This document shows, one piece after another, positions 44,497 through 53,302 of a DNA stretch of 64,000 nt. This DNA is from Kallipyga gabonensis. Lineage in GTDB: Bacteria; Bacillota; Clostridia; Tissierellales; Peptoniphilaceae. Made by a program: the position numbers and the translations under genes. The number at the start of each line of letters is the position of its first letter. The first letter of the stretch is position 1. The notes under the pieces were generated by a model. It made no database searches. It was given only the letters and a program-made list of their open reading frames with translations, and was not told the DNA's origin. The DNA is taken from contig NZ_CXYV01000002.1 of NCBI RefSeq assembly GCF_001286805.1, positions 186,001-250,000 of the forward strand. The letters are read 5' to 3'.

Positions 44497-45234
44497 ATGC
44501 TCATCAATGCACATGACCATATGGAGTCCTACGGAGATCAGCTCCCCCGGGCCCTGAATATTATTGAAGAGAAGGAGATCCTGACCCTTGGGGTTTCCAT
44601 GGATACCGCCTCCTATGACTGGCTGAAGGACCTGGCCCGGGACCATCCCCTGATCAAGAAGGGCTTTGGAATCCACCCCTGGATGGTCCGGCCCGACACC
44701 AGTCTGGAGGGCTTGGAACCCTACTTTGACGACTGCGATTTCATCGGAGAGATTGGCCTGGACCGGGTTTGGGCGCCGCCGGAGAGCCGGCTTCCGGACC
44801 AGGTCCGGGTCCTCCGCTTTTTCCTGGATGAGGCGAAGGAAAGATCCCTGACCGTCAACCTTCACACCAAGGGATGTGAGAAGGAGGTCCTGGATGAGGT
44901 CCGAAGGGCGGACGTCCCTGCCCACCTCATCCACTGGTACAGCGGACCCCTGGACTTGGTCCCTGCCTACCTGGACCTGGGGGCCTACTTCACCATCAGC
45001 TCGGACTTTATGGATTCTCCGCTGACCAGGGACCTGGTGGCCATGGTCCCCATGGACCGGATCCTGACGGAAACGGATGGGCCCGGATCCCTGGAGTGGG
45101 TCCGAGGGGAATATGGCTGGCCCGACTTGGTGGAGGACATCCTGGACTTCCTGGCCAAGGAGAAGGGGAGGGAGAGGGAGGAAGTGGAGGCGATGGTGGA
45201 GGCTAACTTCCAGCGGTGTTTTCAAGGAAGTTAG
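44497..45234 (+). CDS. TatD-family metal-dependent hydrolase
   Basis: A 245-residue amidohydrolase-fold protein. Metal ligands: AHDH at the N-terminus (residues 5-8), Glu in FIGEIGLDR, His in NLHTKG, His in LIHWYSG and Asp in TETDGPGS. TatD proteins act as DNases or small-substrate hydrolases. It has AAGGAAG before the ATG and a bidirectional terminator after it. Confidence 0.9.
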   Translation: MLINAHDHMESYGDQLPRALNIIEEKEILTLGVSMDTASYDWLKDLARDHPLIKKGFGIHPWMVRPDTSLEGLEPYFDDCDFIGEIGLDRVWAPPESRLPDQVRVLRFFLDEAKERSLTVNLHTKGCEKEVLDEVRRADVPAHLIHWYSGPLDLVPAYLDLGAYFTISSDFMDSPLTRDLVAMVPMDRILTETDGPGSLEWVRGEYGWPDLVEDILDFLAKEKGREREEVEAMVEANFQRCFQGS

Positions 45235-45272
45235 CGAAATCACGCCCTTACCGAGACGAAGTGATAATAAAT

Positions 45273-45301
45273 AAAGCCGAGCAGGAAGCTTGCTCGGCTT
45301 T
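45273..45301. terminator. Bidirectional terminator after tatD
   Basis: An 11-base stem AAAGCCGAGCA / TGCTCGGCTTT around a 7-base loop, between convergent genes. Confidence 0.88.
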
Positions 45302-45303
45302 GT

Positions 45304-45816
45304 TCACACTCTCTTATTCGTATCAAATGAGTGGTTAGTAAACATCTTTTGAATGAGAATGATGAAGATAACCTCAACAATTCCTATCATTACCACGATT
45401 TGGGTTAAATCAGACATTTCACATATTTCATCGGTAATCCATTTCGCCCCGATCATGGCATGATATACCGTAACATATTGTGAAAGATAACCTATGATCG
45501 CTGTTAAACTCACAATCACCAGGGCTGTTCTGCTCCCTTTTCTCTGTAAGAAATATTGAGATAGAATATAGATGAATAGCATGATTCCTTCTAGCTTTAG
45601 CAAAAATCCCCCTGCATCTTGCACGGAAGCGGTATCCTCTAATATTGCTATAAAAATATTTCCAAACAGGCTTCCACCTAAAAAAAGAATAAGCGAAATC
45701 ATGATGGTTTTTGCATCTTCTCCGTCCTTGTCTTTTGCATGTTTGACGAGGAAAGGATAAACCAGGCTTGCAAGCCCCAGAATGAAGCAGACAATCAAAC
45801 TAAAAGATATCATTCT
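45304..45816 (-). CDS. Hypothetical five-helix membrane protein
   Basis: A 170-residue protein, started at the ATG at 45816 with AAAGGAGG upstream (frame open to 45864). It has five hydrophobic segments spread over its length and no soluble domain. I do not recognise the family. It stands alone between the tatD terminator and the recombinase remnant. Confidence 0.75.
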   Translation of the reverse strand, partial: RMISFSLIVCFILGLASLVYPFLVKHAKDKDGEDAKTIMISLILFLGGSLFGNIFIAILEDTASVQDAGGFLLKLEGIMLFIYILSQYFLQRKGSRTALVIVSLTAIIGYLSQYVTVYHAMIGAKWITDEICEMSDLTQIVVMIGIVEVIFIILIQKMFTNHSFDTNKRV

Positions 45817-46014
45817 CTCCTCCTTTACTCTGAAATCGTTTGCACTTATAGTATATATAAACAATCTTCTATTTGCAAAGGATTCTCTCTATGTTTATCG
45901 ACGAAATCCAACCATCTCCCTCATTGAACTCTATGCCAAGCTGAAATTTCAAACGGGCTAGCCCGCCAGTAATGAGGATAGCACACAGGAGATCTCAACT
46001 TAGTTTTTTGGTCT

Positions 46015-46749
46015 TACATCATTTACAAATGTACAAATCACGAGGCCATTATCGATCCGGAGACCTTCGAGATGGTTCAGACCCTGATGGCTACCCGCAA
46101 AAAGGGACGGAACCGCAAGAGCTCGGTCAGCATCTTTTCCAGCAAGGTCAAGTGCGGAGATTGCGGCAGCTGGTACGGGCCGAAGGCCTGGCACAGCAAC
46201 GACGCCTACCGGAAGGTCATCTGTCAGTGCAATCACAAGTTCGATGGTCAAAAATGCACCACCCCGACACTCACCGAGGATGAAATAAAAGAACTGTTCC
46301 TCCGGGCCGCCAATCAGGTAATTGACCAGAAGGAACAGTTTATAGCCATATACGAGCAGGTCCTTGCCAAGAGCCTCGATACCACGGCCCTTGAGAGTGA
46401 ACTTTCGGAGCTGGAAGCTGAAATCAACATCGCTGCCAAGCTCATCGAAGAGTGCATCAAGGAGAACGCTCACGTCGCCCTCGATCAGGCTGAATACCAG
46501 AAACGGTACGACGCTCTGGTGGCCCGGTTTGATAAAGCCAAGGCTCGACACACAGAGGTCACAGACCTGATTGCCGAGCGCACGGCCAGAAGGCACCAGA
46601 TCGAAGCCTACCTGAAAGAGCTACGGAGCCGGGAGCCGCTGACGGAGTTTCGGGAAACAGACTGGCTGGCGATGGTAGACTACATCACCGTTCACAGCAA
46701 AAAGGATATCCGGGTGACCTTCAAGGACGGCACCGAGATCAAGGCATAA
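46015..46749 (+). pseudogene. C-terminal fragment of a large serine recombinase
   Basis: The fragment starts inside the recombinase domain (NHEAIIDPETFEMVQTL), has the zinc-ribbon (VKCGDCGSWYG and CQCNHKFDGQKC) and a long coiled coil, and keeps the native C-terminus. The catalytic N-terminal domain with the active-site Ser is absent upstream, so it cannot recombine. The first ATG in frame is at 46072. Such recombinases mobilise integrative elements and prophages; this is a remnant. Confidence 0.88.
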
Positions 46750-46804
46750 CCTCATAGACGCAGCAACGCCGCTGAACCAAATCGGCTCGGAGGCGTTTTT
46801 CTGT

Positions 46805-47761
46805 TTAGTTGTTATTCCATTTGATAATCCCGCAAGCAAAGCCGAACCAATCCAGATGATCCATGGCCATTTTTTGAAGTGAACTCATCTGTGGCAGCCT
46901 CTTGCGTTTTCCGTCGGCAAATAGATTTTCTATCGCTTGCTCGGAATCGTTGCATTCACCAATAATCATAAACAGTTGATAGAATTTCCTGATCCTTGAC
47001 TCCGGAGAGAGTCTCTTGGCCATTTGCGGATAGAGCAACCAACTATAACACAGGAATGCTTGAAACTGCTTTTTCGGGAATACCCGCATAAAGAAATCCT
47101 TCGCATCCTGCAACGACGCTGTTACCCGATCCGACGAAAGATCAGCATTGCGCTGAATATGACAATTGATTACCGGTGCTCCATTTGGTAGCGATAGTTT
47201 TTTCTCTTTTGAGAAAGTCATATAGTGCTCGCCAATAGTCTCTTCATCAAGATAAATCATTTCAAAAGGCTGAAATTGCAAAACTCCAACTTTGAACATG
47301 TTGACATTCATTAAGTGGCGAAACCAAATGACATCTTCCTTACTTATTCCGACCTTCTCTGTTTTCTGATAATACAGGGTAGCATGAAGCGTAACATCTC
47401 TAAAGGTCTCGAAGATAATATCATCAGCAACCCCTATTGCCTTATACTCTCCATACGTCTTCTGTAACAGCCAAGTCACGACTGCAAGTCTTGTAAGAGG
47501 CATCCTCTTGCATAGTGGATAATCGAACCCTTCGCCCGAATAGGCGATGCTTGCGATTTCAGCAATATCCGGCTTTTCCAGCTTTTCTTTTACAACCTTC
47601 CCAATGTGGTGCGGATATTGCAGTTCATTTAACAACTTTTCCAATGAGAGTGCCTGTTCATTAAACAGGCTGGTGTGTCCTATAACACGGGCTTTTTCTT
47701 TCAAATTATGAATCCTCCAGTTTTTTATTGGAGGGTCAAGTTTCGTGGGCCCTCCATACAC
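46805..47761 (-). CDS. Acyltransferase-like protein with GNAT_C-type domain
   Basis: A protein of 299-318 residues. The late segment resembles the GNAT-like C-terminal domain family (GAPVINCHIQRNADLSSDRV, then FFMRVFP and CYSWLLYPQMAKRLSPESRI). The N-terminal part is helical. The start is uncertain: an ATG at 47761 opens the frame without a good ribosome site, while a TTG at 47704 has TGGAGG 9 bases upstream. The space before it can form alternative hairpins. Function unknown. Confidence 0.75.
   Translation of the reverse strand: MYGGPTKLDPPIKNWRIHNLKEKARVIGHTSLFNEQALSLEKLLNELQYPHHIGKVVKEKLEKPDIAEIASIAYSGEGFDYPLCKRMPLTRLAVVTWLLQKTYGEYKAIGVADDIIFETFRDVTLHATLYYQKTEKVGISKEDVIWFRHLMNVNMFKVGVLQFQPFEMIYLDEETIGEHYMTFSKEKKLSLPNGAPVINCHIQRNADLSSDRVTASLQDAKDFFMRVFPKKQFQAFLCYSWLLYPQMAKRLSPESRIRKFYQLFMIIGECNDSEQAIENLFADGKRKRLPQMSSLQKMAMDHLDWFGFACGIIKWNNN
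47714..47756 (-). promoter_or_regulatory. Possible alternative-hairpin leader of the GNAT_C gene
   Basis: On the minus strand TGGAGGG (47750-47756) can pair with CCCTCCA (47729-47735). The same CCTCCA can instead pair with TGGAGG (47714-47719), which is the ribosome site of the TTG start. The two stems exclude each other. Confidence 0.4.
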
Positions 47762-47872
47762 GATTGTTTTTCATATGTGATCACCCCTTTCGTTGGATTT
47801 TAATTGGATTATACCGGAGAAAAATGAACATTTCCACCAGCATAAACATCTTTGCAAGAGATCAGCAGTATG

Positions 47873-48058
47873 CTATCTCTCTTCAGGCGGGCAGATCTTC
47901 GGCAGGATTTCAAGGAAGTGCTGGCCGATCTTCTCTGCATCATAGCCGTTGGCCTCGCAGATGAATCGGACGGTATCCGGCAGCAGCACATGACCCTTTG
48001 CTTTTTCAGCTTTGTACTTCTGCCACTCTTCGTATTCTTTATTTGTGATTTGCTTCAT
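47873..48058 (-). CDS. Small hypothetical protein associated with the element remnant
   Basis: A 61-residue soluble protein (MKQITNKEYEEWQKYKAEKAKGH then LPDTVRFICEANGYDAEKIGQHFLEILP). I recall similar short proteins from mobile elements of Clostridia but cannot assign a function. The ATG at 48058 has AGGAG 9 bases upstream. Its 5' end overlaps the 3' end of the truncated hsdM frame. Confidence 0.7.
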   Translation of the reverse strand: MKQITNKEYEEWQKYKAEKAKGHVLLPDTVRFICEANGYDAEKIGQHFLEILPKICPPEER

Positions 48059-48578
48059 CGACACTTTCTCCTATAAAAAACAGCCGGGACACCCCGACTT
48101 CATCAAGCGCAGAGTTATTAAATATGCGAAGAAGTTCTGATAAAATCTCATCAGAAAGATCAGTATAGCTTTTAGGAAGCACACCGACTAATTGCTCACT
48201 CTGATCCTCAATGAGCTGCATGGCGTTATTGACAACTTCTCCTAAACTATTCATGCTGTGACCGTCTTTATTCAATAGTCCGGCAGCGGAAATATCTTCT
48301 GGAAGATTTAGCAAATAATCATACTGTGCTTCTTTAGGAAGAAATAACGCACTCTTGGCCGCAAAGTCACTAGCCTCAACAGGAATAACTCGACCACCAC
48401 GAGATGGACGTCCTTTTAAGATTTCTGCTTTAACCATCTTGAATCTGCTTAATGCGTAGCGTAGGAAAATCAGTCCAAGCACAGGCATACAATATTGATT
48501 TGAAGTTAAATTAGAACCTGCACGTAATAAATTCGCAGATTCCCATAATTCCGATTCAAGTTTTCTTATATTAATCAT
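48039..48578 (-). pseudogene. N-terminal fragment of a type I restriction methylase (hsdM)
   Basis: The first 155 residues match the N-terminal helical domain of HsdM (ESELWESANLLRAGSNLTSNQYCMPVLGLIFLRYA in pieces, then LLRIFNNSALDEVG). A normal HsdM is about 500 residues; here the match stops at about 48095 and unrelated codons follow to the stop, consistent with a deletion. The catalytic NPPF region is absent, so the protein cannot methylate. Confidence 0.85.
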
Positions 48579-48765
48579 TTCAATTTTCCTTCGCTATAAA
48601 TCCCAGAATATTATTGGGCGTACAATGTGAGGTCAAGCAATCGTTTCTTTACTACCATCTAGCATATTACGTTTCCGTAAACATACCGACGAAACTCGTT
48701 AAGGAGCTGAGTGCTAAATCATAGAATCACTTTAGGACAATTAATAGCCCACTCAAAAAATAAGA

Positions 48766-48806
48766 ATCGGCGTAACCGGTATTGTACCGATTACGCCGAT
48801 AATTTT
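48766..48806. terminator. Bidirectional terminator-like hairpin
   Basis: ATCGGCGTAA (48766-48775) pairs with TTACGCCGAT (48791-48800), with an inner CGGTA/TACCG stem; T runs flank it on both strands. It terminates the thiXYZ-like unit from the right. Between 48579 and 48765 I see no gene. Confidence 0.8.
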
Positions 48807-48852
48807 TTGGAATTCAATCTCTAATTGAAGTCCTCCAAAGAGACTCTTTTTC

Positions 48853-49602
48853 TTACTTCACTGAATACCCCTCCTGGAAGCACGTGATGATCTCGGTCTT
48901 TTGGCGGAAGAAGTCCTCTTCCAGCTCCATCCCCTCCTTCTTGACCAGGTTGGGTCGGAAGCGCCGGCTGATGGTGCCGGGCTTTCCCTGGAGGAGGAGG
49001 ATCTCATCCGCCAGGAGGAGGGCCTCTTCAATATCGTGGGTGATGAAGAGGGTGGTCAAGTGGAAGTGGTCCTTGGCCTCCCGGTACCAGGTGATCAGGT
49101 CCTTTTTCGTGACCCCATCAAGGGCGCTGAAGGGCTCATCCAGGAGCATGATCCGGCCCTCGGCCAGGTAGGTCCGGAGGAAGGCGGCCCGTTGACGCAT
49201 GCCCCCCGAAAGCTGGGCGGGGTAATAGGTCTGGGTCCCCTCCAGGCCGAATTCCCGGAAGTAGGGGTTGGCCTTTTCCCGGGCCTCCTTCTTGGCGATC
49301 CCGCGAATCCGGAGGGGGAGGCTGACATTATCCACGATTTTCATGTGGGGTAGGAGGAGGTCCTTTTGGAGCATGTAGCTGAAGTGGCCCGTCTGCCCCA
49401 GGATGGACCGGCCATCCAGGAGGATGTCCCCCCGGTCGGGCTGGAGGAAGCCGGCGATCACATTGAAGAGGGTGGACTTGCCCACCCCGCTGTCCCCCAG
49501 GAGGGCCAGGGTCTCCCCTTCCTCCAGGTCCAGGGAGATGTCCCGGATGATGGGCCTCCCCTCAAAACTCTTCCCCAGGTCCCTGATCTCCAGGAGGCTC
49601 AT
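48853..49602 (-). CDS. thiZ: ABC ATPase of a thiamine-precursor importer (ThiZ-like)
   Basis: A 250-residue single-NBD ATPase of the SsuB/TauB class. I start it at the ATG at 49602, which overlaps the stop of the binding-protein gene (ATGA). It has GDSGVGKST, the signature LSGGMRQRAA, IMLLDEPFSALD and FITHDIEEAL. With the two upstream genes it forms an importer under a TPP riboswitch. Confidence 0.92.
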   Translation of the reverse strand: MSLLEIRDLGKSFEGRPIIRDISLDLEEGETLALLGDSGVGKSTLFNVIAGFLQPDRGDILLDGRSILGQTGHFSYMLQKDLLLPHMKIVDNVSLPLRIRGIAKKEAREKANPYFREFGLEGTQTYYPAQLSGGMRQRAAFLRTYLAEGRIMLLDEPFSALDGVTKKDLITWYREAKDHFHLTTLFITHDIEEALLLADEILLLQGKPGTISRRFRPNLVKKEGMELEEDFFRQKTEIITCFQEGYSVK

Positions 49603-50666
49603 TTCTGGAATCCAGGGAGGTATTCGTTGGTGAAGCCGAAGTCGGCCGGAATTTCTTTGTCGATCAACTTCTCCTGGTAGAGCCAGGTATAGAAGCGGTT
49701 CCAACGGTCCTTATCGATCTGTCCCCAGTAGGGAGCATCGTCGATGTACTTGTCGGCCAGGTATTTCTGACTCTCGACAACCACGTCCTTATCCAACTCC
49801 GGTGCGGCTTCGACAAGGATCTCCGCGGCCTTCTCCGGATTTTCGATGGCGTACTTGTAGCCCTTTTCCACCGCCCGGAGGAAGGCCTTGGCGATCTCCG
49901 GATGTTCCTTAAGATAGTCGTTGTTGGCGATCAGGGTCGGCGTATAGTAGTCGAAGGTTTCGTTGAAATCCCGGAAGGGGAAGTAGACGGAATCAATGTT
50001 CTTCACCTTGGCGGCAATCCCGTCCCAGGCATAGAAGACCCAGATGGCCTGGTAGTCGGATCCTTCCATGGAGAAGATGGATGCGGCGTTCCCGGTAATA
50101 ATATTCAGCTTGTCCGGATCGCCCCCGTCCTTCTTAATGACGTCCTTGACCATGGCCTGTTCAATGGGCAGGCCCCAGCTGGCATAGGTCTTGCCTTCCA
50201 GGTCTTTGGGCTGGTTGACCGGATTTTCCTTTAAGGAAATCAGACCGGAGGTATTGTGCTGGATTAATGCGGCGATGTTGGTCACGGGCAGGGGGTTTTC
50301 CCGGGCAAAGGCCGGGCCGATGGTGTCCTGGTAGTCCACGCCGAACTGGGCATTTCCGGCGGCCACCAGGGCGGGAGCGCCGTCCTCCGGCGGTTGGATG
50401 ATGTCAACTTCCAGACCCTCATCCTTGAAATAACCCAGCTTCTGGGCCACATAGATCCCGGTATGGTTGGTGTTGGGGGTGTAGTCCAAGACGAAGGTCA
50501 GCTTGGTCATTTCCTTTTCTTCTCCGCTCGTTTCCTCGGATTGGCTGGATTGGCTTTCGCTCTCACCGGAGGAGGCGGGGGCTTCCTGGCCATCCTTGGA
50601 CCCGCAGGCCGTAAAGACGACCAATAGGAGGGCCATGAGGAGGTAGCCCAATTTTTTCTTTGTCAT
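49599..50666 (-). CDS. thiY: Thiamine-pyrimidine-precursor binding lipoprotein (ThiY/NMT1-like)
   Basis: A 355-residue binding protein: signal peptide with lipobox FTAC, Ser/Glu linker, then the NMT1/THI5-type fold (LDYTPNTNHTGIYVAQKLGYF and VDYQDTIGPAFAREN). Members bind formylaminopyrimidine or HMP. Its start overlaps the permease stop (ATGA). Confidence 0.92.
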   Translation of the reverse strand: MTKKKLGYLLMALLLVVFTACGSKDGQEAPASSGESESQSSQSEETSGEEKEMTKLTFVLDYTPNTNHTGIYVAQKLGYFKDEGLEVDIIQPPEDGAPALVAAGNAQFGVDYQDTIGPAFARENPLPVTNIAALIQHNTSGLISLKENPVNQPKDLEGKTYASWGLPIEQAMVKDVIKKDGGDPDKLNIITGNAASIFSMEGSDYQAIWVFYAWDGIAAKVKNIDSVYFPFRDFNETFDYYTPTLIANNDYLKEHPEIAKAFLRAVEKGYKYAIENPEKAAEILVEAAPELDKDVVVESQKYLADKYIDDAPYWGQIDKDRWNRFYTWLYQEKLIDKEIPADFGFTNEYLPGFQK

Positions 50667-51427
50667 GATGACTTCCTTTCTTTTCTTTTCCAGGGCATAA
50701 CAAGCCCTTCCAGTAGGTTGACCCCGGCCATCAAAAGAAGGCTGAGGGCGGTGATAAAAATGATGATGGCGAACATCTCATCATAGGAATAGGACTTCCT
50801 CGCCCGGGTCATATAGACCCCCAGTCCGTCATTGCCGCCCAACCACTCGGCGATGACCGCCCCGACGATGGAGTAGGTCACGGCGATCCGGAGGCCCGAG
50901 AAAAAGTGACTCTGGGCAAAGGGGAGCTTGACGTAGCGGAACATCTGGCCGTGACTGGCCCCCATGGAATCGAGAAGCTGGATGTAGTCCGGGTCGATAG
51001 CGTGAAATCCATCCAGTAGGCCGATGGTGATGGGGAAGAGGGTGGAGATCACGACAATGATGACTTTAGGCAGGAGGTCGAAGCCGAACCAAATGACGAG
51101 AAGGGGGGCGATGGCCACGGTGGGGATAGTCTGGCTGATGATCAGGACCGGATAGAACATGTCATAGAGAAGAGGGAAACGCTCCATGAGGAGGGCAAAG
51201 ACAAAGCCCAGGCTGACCCCGATGGCCAGGCCGATGGCGGCCTCCAGAAGGGTGGTTCCCGCATGGTGGCGCATGAGGGGCCAATGGTCTACAAAGGAGT
51301 GGAAAACATCGATGGGCCCCGGCAGCATGAATTTCCCCATGGGATGGAGGCTGGAAACCAACTGCCAAAGGAGAAGGACCAAGACGATCCCCATGATTGA
51401 TTTGAAATACTTCCCGGTTTTCTTCAT
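50663..51427 (-). CDS. thiX: ABC permease of a thiamine-precursor importer (ThiX-like)
   Basis: A 254-residue permease with about six hydrophobic segments and the EAA-type loop around DSMGASHGQMFRYVKLP. I start it at the ATG at 51427, which has GGAGG 6 bases upstream; the open frame to 51478 would read through the terminator. It lies directly after the TPP riboswitch. Confidence 0.92.
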   Translation of the reverse strand: MKKTGKYFKSIMGIVLVLLLWQLVSSLHPMGKFMLPGPIDVFHSFVDHWPLMRHHAGTTLLEAAIGLAIGVSLGFVFALLMERFPLLYDMFYPVLIISQTIPTVAIAPLLVIWFGFDLLPKVIIVVISTLFPITIGLLDGFHAIDPDYIQLLDSMGASHGQMFRYVKLPFAQSHFFSGLRIAVTYSIVGAVIAEWLGGNDGLGVYMTRARKSYSYDEMFAIIIFITALSLLLMAGVNLLEGLVMPWKRKERKSS

Positions 51428-51440
51428 CCCTTTCCTCCAT

Positions 51441-51470
51441 AAAAAAAGTCTCCTCCACAGGGAGAAGACT
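51441..51470 (-). terminator. Riboswitch-controlled terminator before thiX
   Basis: AGTCTTCTCC / GGAGGAGACT stem with CTGT loop (51447-51470) followed by seven T on the minus strand, between the TPP aptamer and the thiX ribosome site. This is transcription-attenuation architecture. Confidence 0.93.
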
Positions 51471-51490
51471 GGAATCAATCCATTTCACGT

Positions 51491-51565
51491 CGGCCTACGC
51501 TGGCATTACCCAGGTCAGGTTGCGGGTCCGGTCCTACCGTTCTCAGCAAAAGCTCCCCTACGCTC
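51491..51565 (-). promoter_or_regulatory. TPP riboswitch (thi box) aptamer
   Basis: On the minus strand the conserved elements appear in order: TAGGGGAGC, GCTGAGA, GGACCC, AACCTGACCTGGGTAATGCC and AGCGTAGG. They match the TPP aptamer core. Thiamine pyrophosphate should favour the terminator that follows and shut off thiXYZ. Confidence 0.97.
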
Positions 51566-51640
51566 ATTCAGTTCAACTAAGACTACCATGGTCGGGGGGC
51601 CCTTGTCAACGCAAGGGGCCGACATGAGCCCCCAAGCCGC

Positions 51641-52318
51641 CTACTCCTTGTCAAAATCCTCCCCCAGGACAAAGGCCTTGGCCTGGCGGGGGATGCCGAT
51701 GGGGAGGACCCGGACGGGGACCCCCCGTGAAGCAAGTTTCTCCAGCCCCTCCTTCATGCATTCGAAGGTGAGGACGGCGGAGGCCTGGACGTAGGCCCCA
51801 TAGGACTGGCCGGTGGTGGCATCCAGGCCGGAGGGCATATCCAGGGAGATGGTGAAGATCCGGGATTCATTCATGATTTCGATGATGACCGGGGCCATGT
51901 CCCGGAGGGGGCGGTTGAGGCCGGTGCCGAAGAGAGCATCGATCAGGGTGTTGAAGTCCTGGAGCTCCCGGGGGAGGTCCTGAACCTGTCCCAAAGTCTC
52001 CAGGAAGCGAAGGTCGGCCCCCATATGCTGGAGGATCCGGTAGTTGGTCATAAAGTCGGGACTGGCTTTTTCCAGAGACCCCACCAGATAAAAACGGACC
52101 CGCTTGCCCCGGCTCATGAGGTTCCGGCCCATGGCCAAGCCGTCGCCACCATTGTTCCCCATCCCGCAAAGGATGGCGAAAGAATGCCGGCGGTTTAAGT
52201 CCACCTGGTCCATGGCCGCCCTCGCTGCATTTTCCATGAGGACAATGGAGGGGATTTCCAGCTGCTCGATGGCATAGTGGTCAATCCGCCGCATTTCCTC
52301 TCCGCTTACCGCTCGCAT
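51641..52318 (-). CDS. nnrE: NAD(P)H-hydrate epimerase (YjeF N-terminal domain only)
   Basis: A 225-residue protein with the YjeF_N fold: EEMRRIDHYAIEQLEIPSIVLMENAARA at the start, GMGNNGGDGLAMGR for nucleotide binding and DALFGTGLNRPL with the catalytic Asp. It epimerises damaged NAD(P)HX. The dehydratase domain found fused in many bacteria is absent. It is the last gene of the dnaB-dnaD-dnaC unit, 12 bases after dnaC. Confidence 0.93.
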   Translation of the reverse strand: MRAVSGEEMRRIDHYAIEQLEIPSIVLMENAARAAMDQVDLNRRHSFAILCGMGNNGGDGLAMGRNLMSRGKRVRFYLVGSLEKASPDFMTNYRILQHMGADLRFLETLGQVQDLPRELQDFNTLIDALFGTGLNRPLRDMAPVIIEIMNESRIFTISLDMPSGLDATTGQSYGAYVQASAVLTFECMKEGLEKLASRGVPVRVLPIGIPRQAKAFVLGEDFDKE

Positions 52319-52330
52319 GCTTCCTCCCTT

Positions 52331-53302
52331 CTAGGCCTGTCGGCCCGGGTTCCCCCGCAAATCGGATCCATAAACCTCGTAGAGGATGTATTCATTCCCG
52401 ATTCGGGAGAAAATTCGGTCATCGTATCGCTTGCCCAGCTCATAGGGCTGGAGGTTGGAGGAGATGATGGTCGGCTTCTGACGAATCATCCGGCCGTTGA
52501 TCACCTCGAAAAGGGCCGACTTGGTCATGGAGTTGATGTTCTCCGTCCCCAGGTCGTCGATGACCAAAAGGTCTGCATCAAAGATATAGTCCCGTTTTTC
52601 CTTCAAACTCCCCCGGTCCTCCTGGCGGGTGAAGGAATAGTCCACCATAAATTCCAGGAGGTCATAGGCCGTTTGGTAAAAGACGGTCTTCCCCCGGTCC
52701 AGGAGGGCCTTGGCGATAGCATTGACCAGGTAGGTCTTGCCCGTCCCCACCCGGCCAAAGAAATAAAGGGAAGGCGATTTATCTCCAAAATAAGGGATGT
52801 AGTCCTCCCGGATGTCCTTGAGGATAACCTTCATATTCTCATAGGGAGAAAGGTCCTCCCCCTCCTGACGGTCCTTCCGGAAAAGGTCCAGGTCGAAGTG
52901 GTCAAAGTTCTGGCGGCGGAGGAGGTCGCCGATGGAGGACTTCTCATAGAGCTTGTTGAGGATGAGGAGGTTCCGGCAGTGGCAGGAAACCCCGTCCACA
53001 AAGCCGGTATCCCGGCAGTCGGGGCAAGCATAGTGGACCTCCAGGTAGTCGGCCGGAAGGCGGAGGGCTTGGAGAGCTCGGTCAAAGGCCTTGCCGGCTT
53101 TCTCTATCTTTTTCCGGTCCTCCCCTGCCCTCACCTGATCACCGGCGAGAACAGCCTGAACCATATCCTTCCCTAAACGGATTTTCTCTTCTCGAAGGTC
53201 TGCCAGGTCCGGGTGGTCCCGGTAGAGGGCCCGCACTCGTTCCTCCCGGTCCCCTTCCGCCCTCTTCCGTCGAGCGGCTAAAATCTCATGCACATCCATC
53301 AC
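52331..53302 (-). CDS. Replicative helicase loader (DnaC/DnaI-like AAA+ ATPase)
   Basis: A protein of 322-323 residues. A Cys cluster CPDCRDTGFVDGVSCHC (about residues 115-131) matches the DnaI-type zinc region. The AAA+ part has Walker A FGRVGTGKTYL and Walker B LLVIDDLGTE. It loads DnaB onto DNA. The start is a GTG at 53302 or the ATG at 53299; both overlap the dnaD stop, and the ATG has the better spacing to AGGGGG. Confidence 0.92.
   Translation of the reverse strand: MMDVHEILAARRKRAEGDREERVRALYRDHPDLADLREEKIRLGKDMVQAVLAGDQVRAGEDRKKIEKAGKAFDRALQALRLPADYLEVHYACPDCRDTGFVDGVSCHCRNLLILNKLYEKSSIGDLLRRQNFDHFDLDLFRKDRQEGEDLSPYENMKVILKDIREDYIPYFGDKSPSLYFFGRVGTGKTYLVNAIAKALLDRGKTVFYQTAYDLLEFMVDYSFTRQEDRGSLKEKRDYIFDADLLVIDDLGTENINSMTKSALFEVINGRMIRQKPTIISSNLQPYELGKRYDDRIFSRIGNEYILYEVYGSDLRGNPGRQA

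Noticed and set aside
49602-49704. Extended N-terminus of the ThiZ-like ATPase
   Set aside because: The extra codons lie inside the binding-protein gene, and the normal ATPase start is the ATG overlapping its stop.
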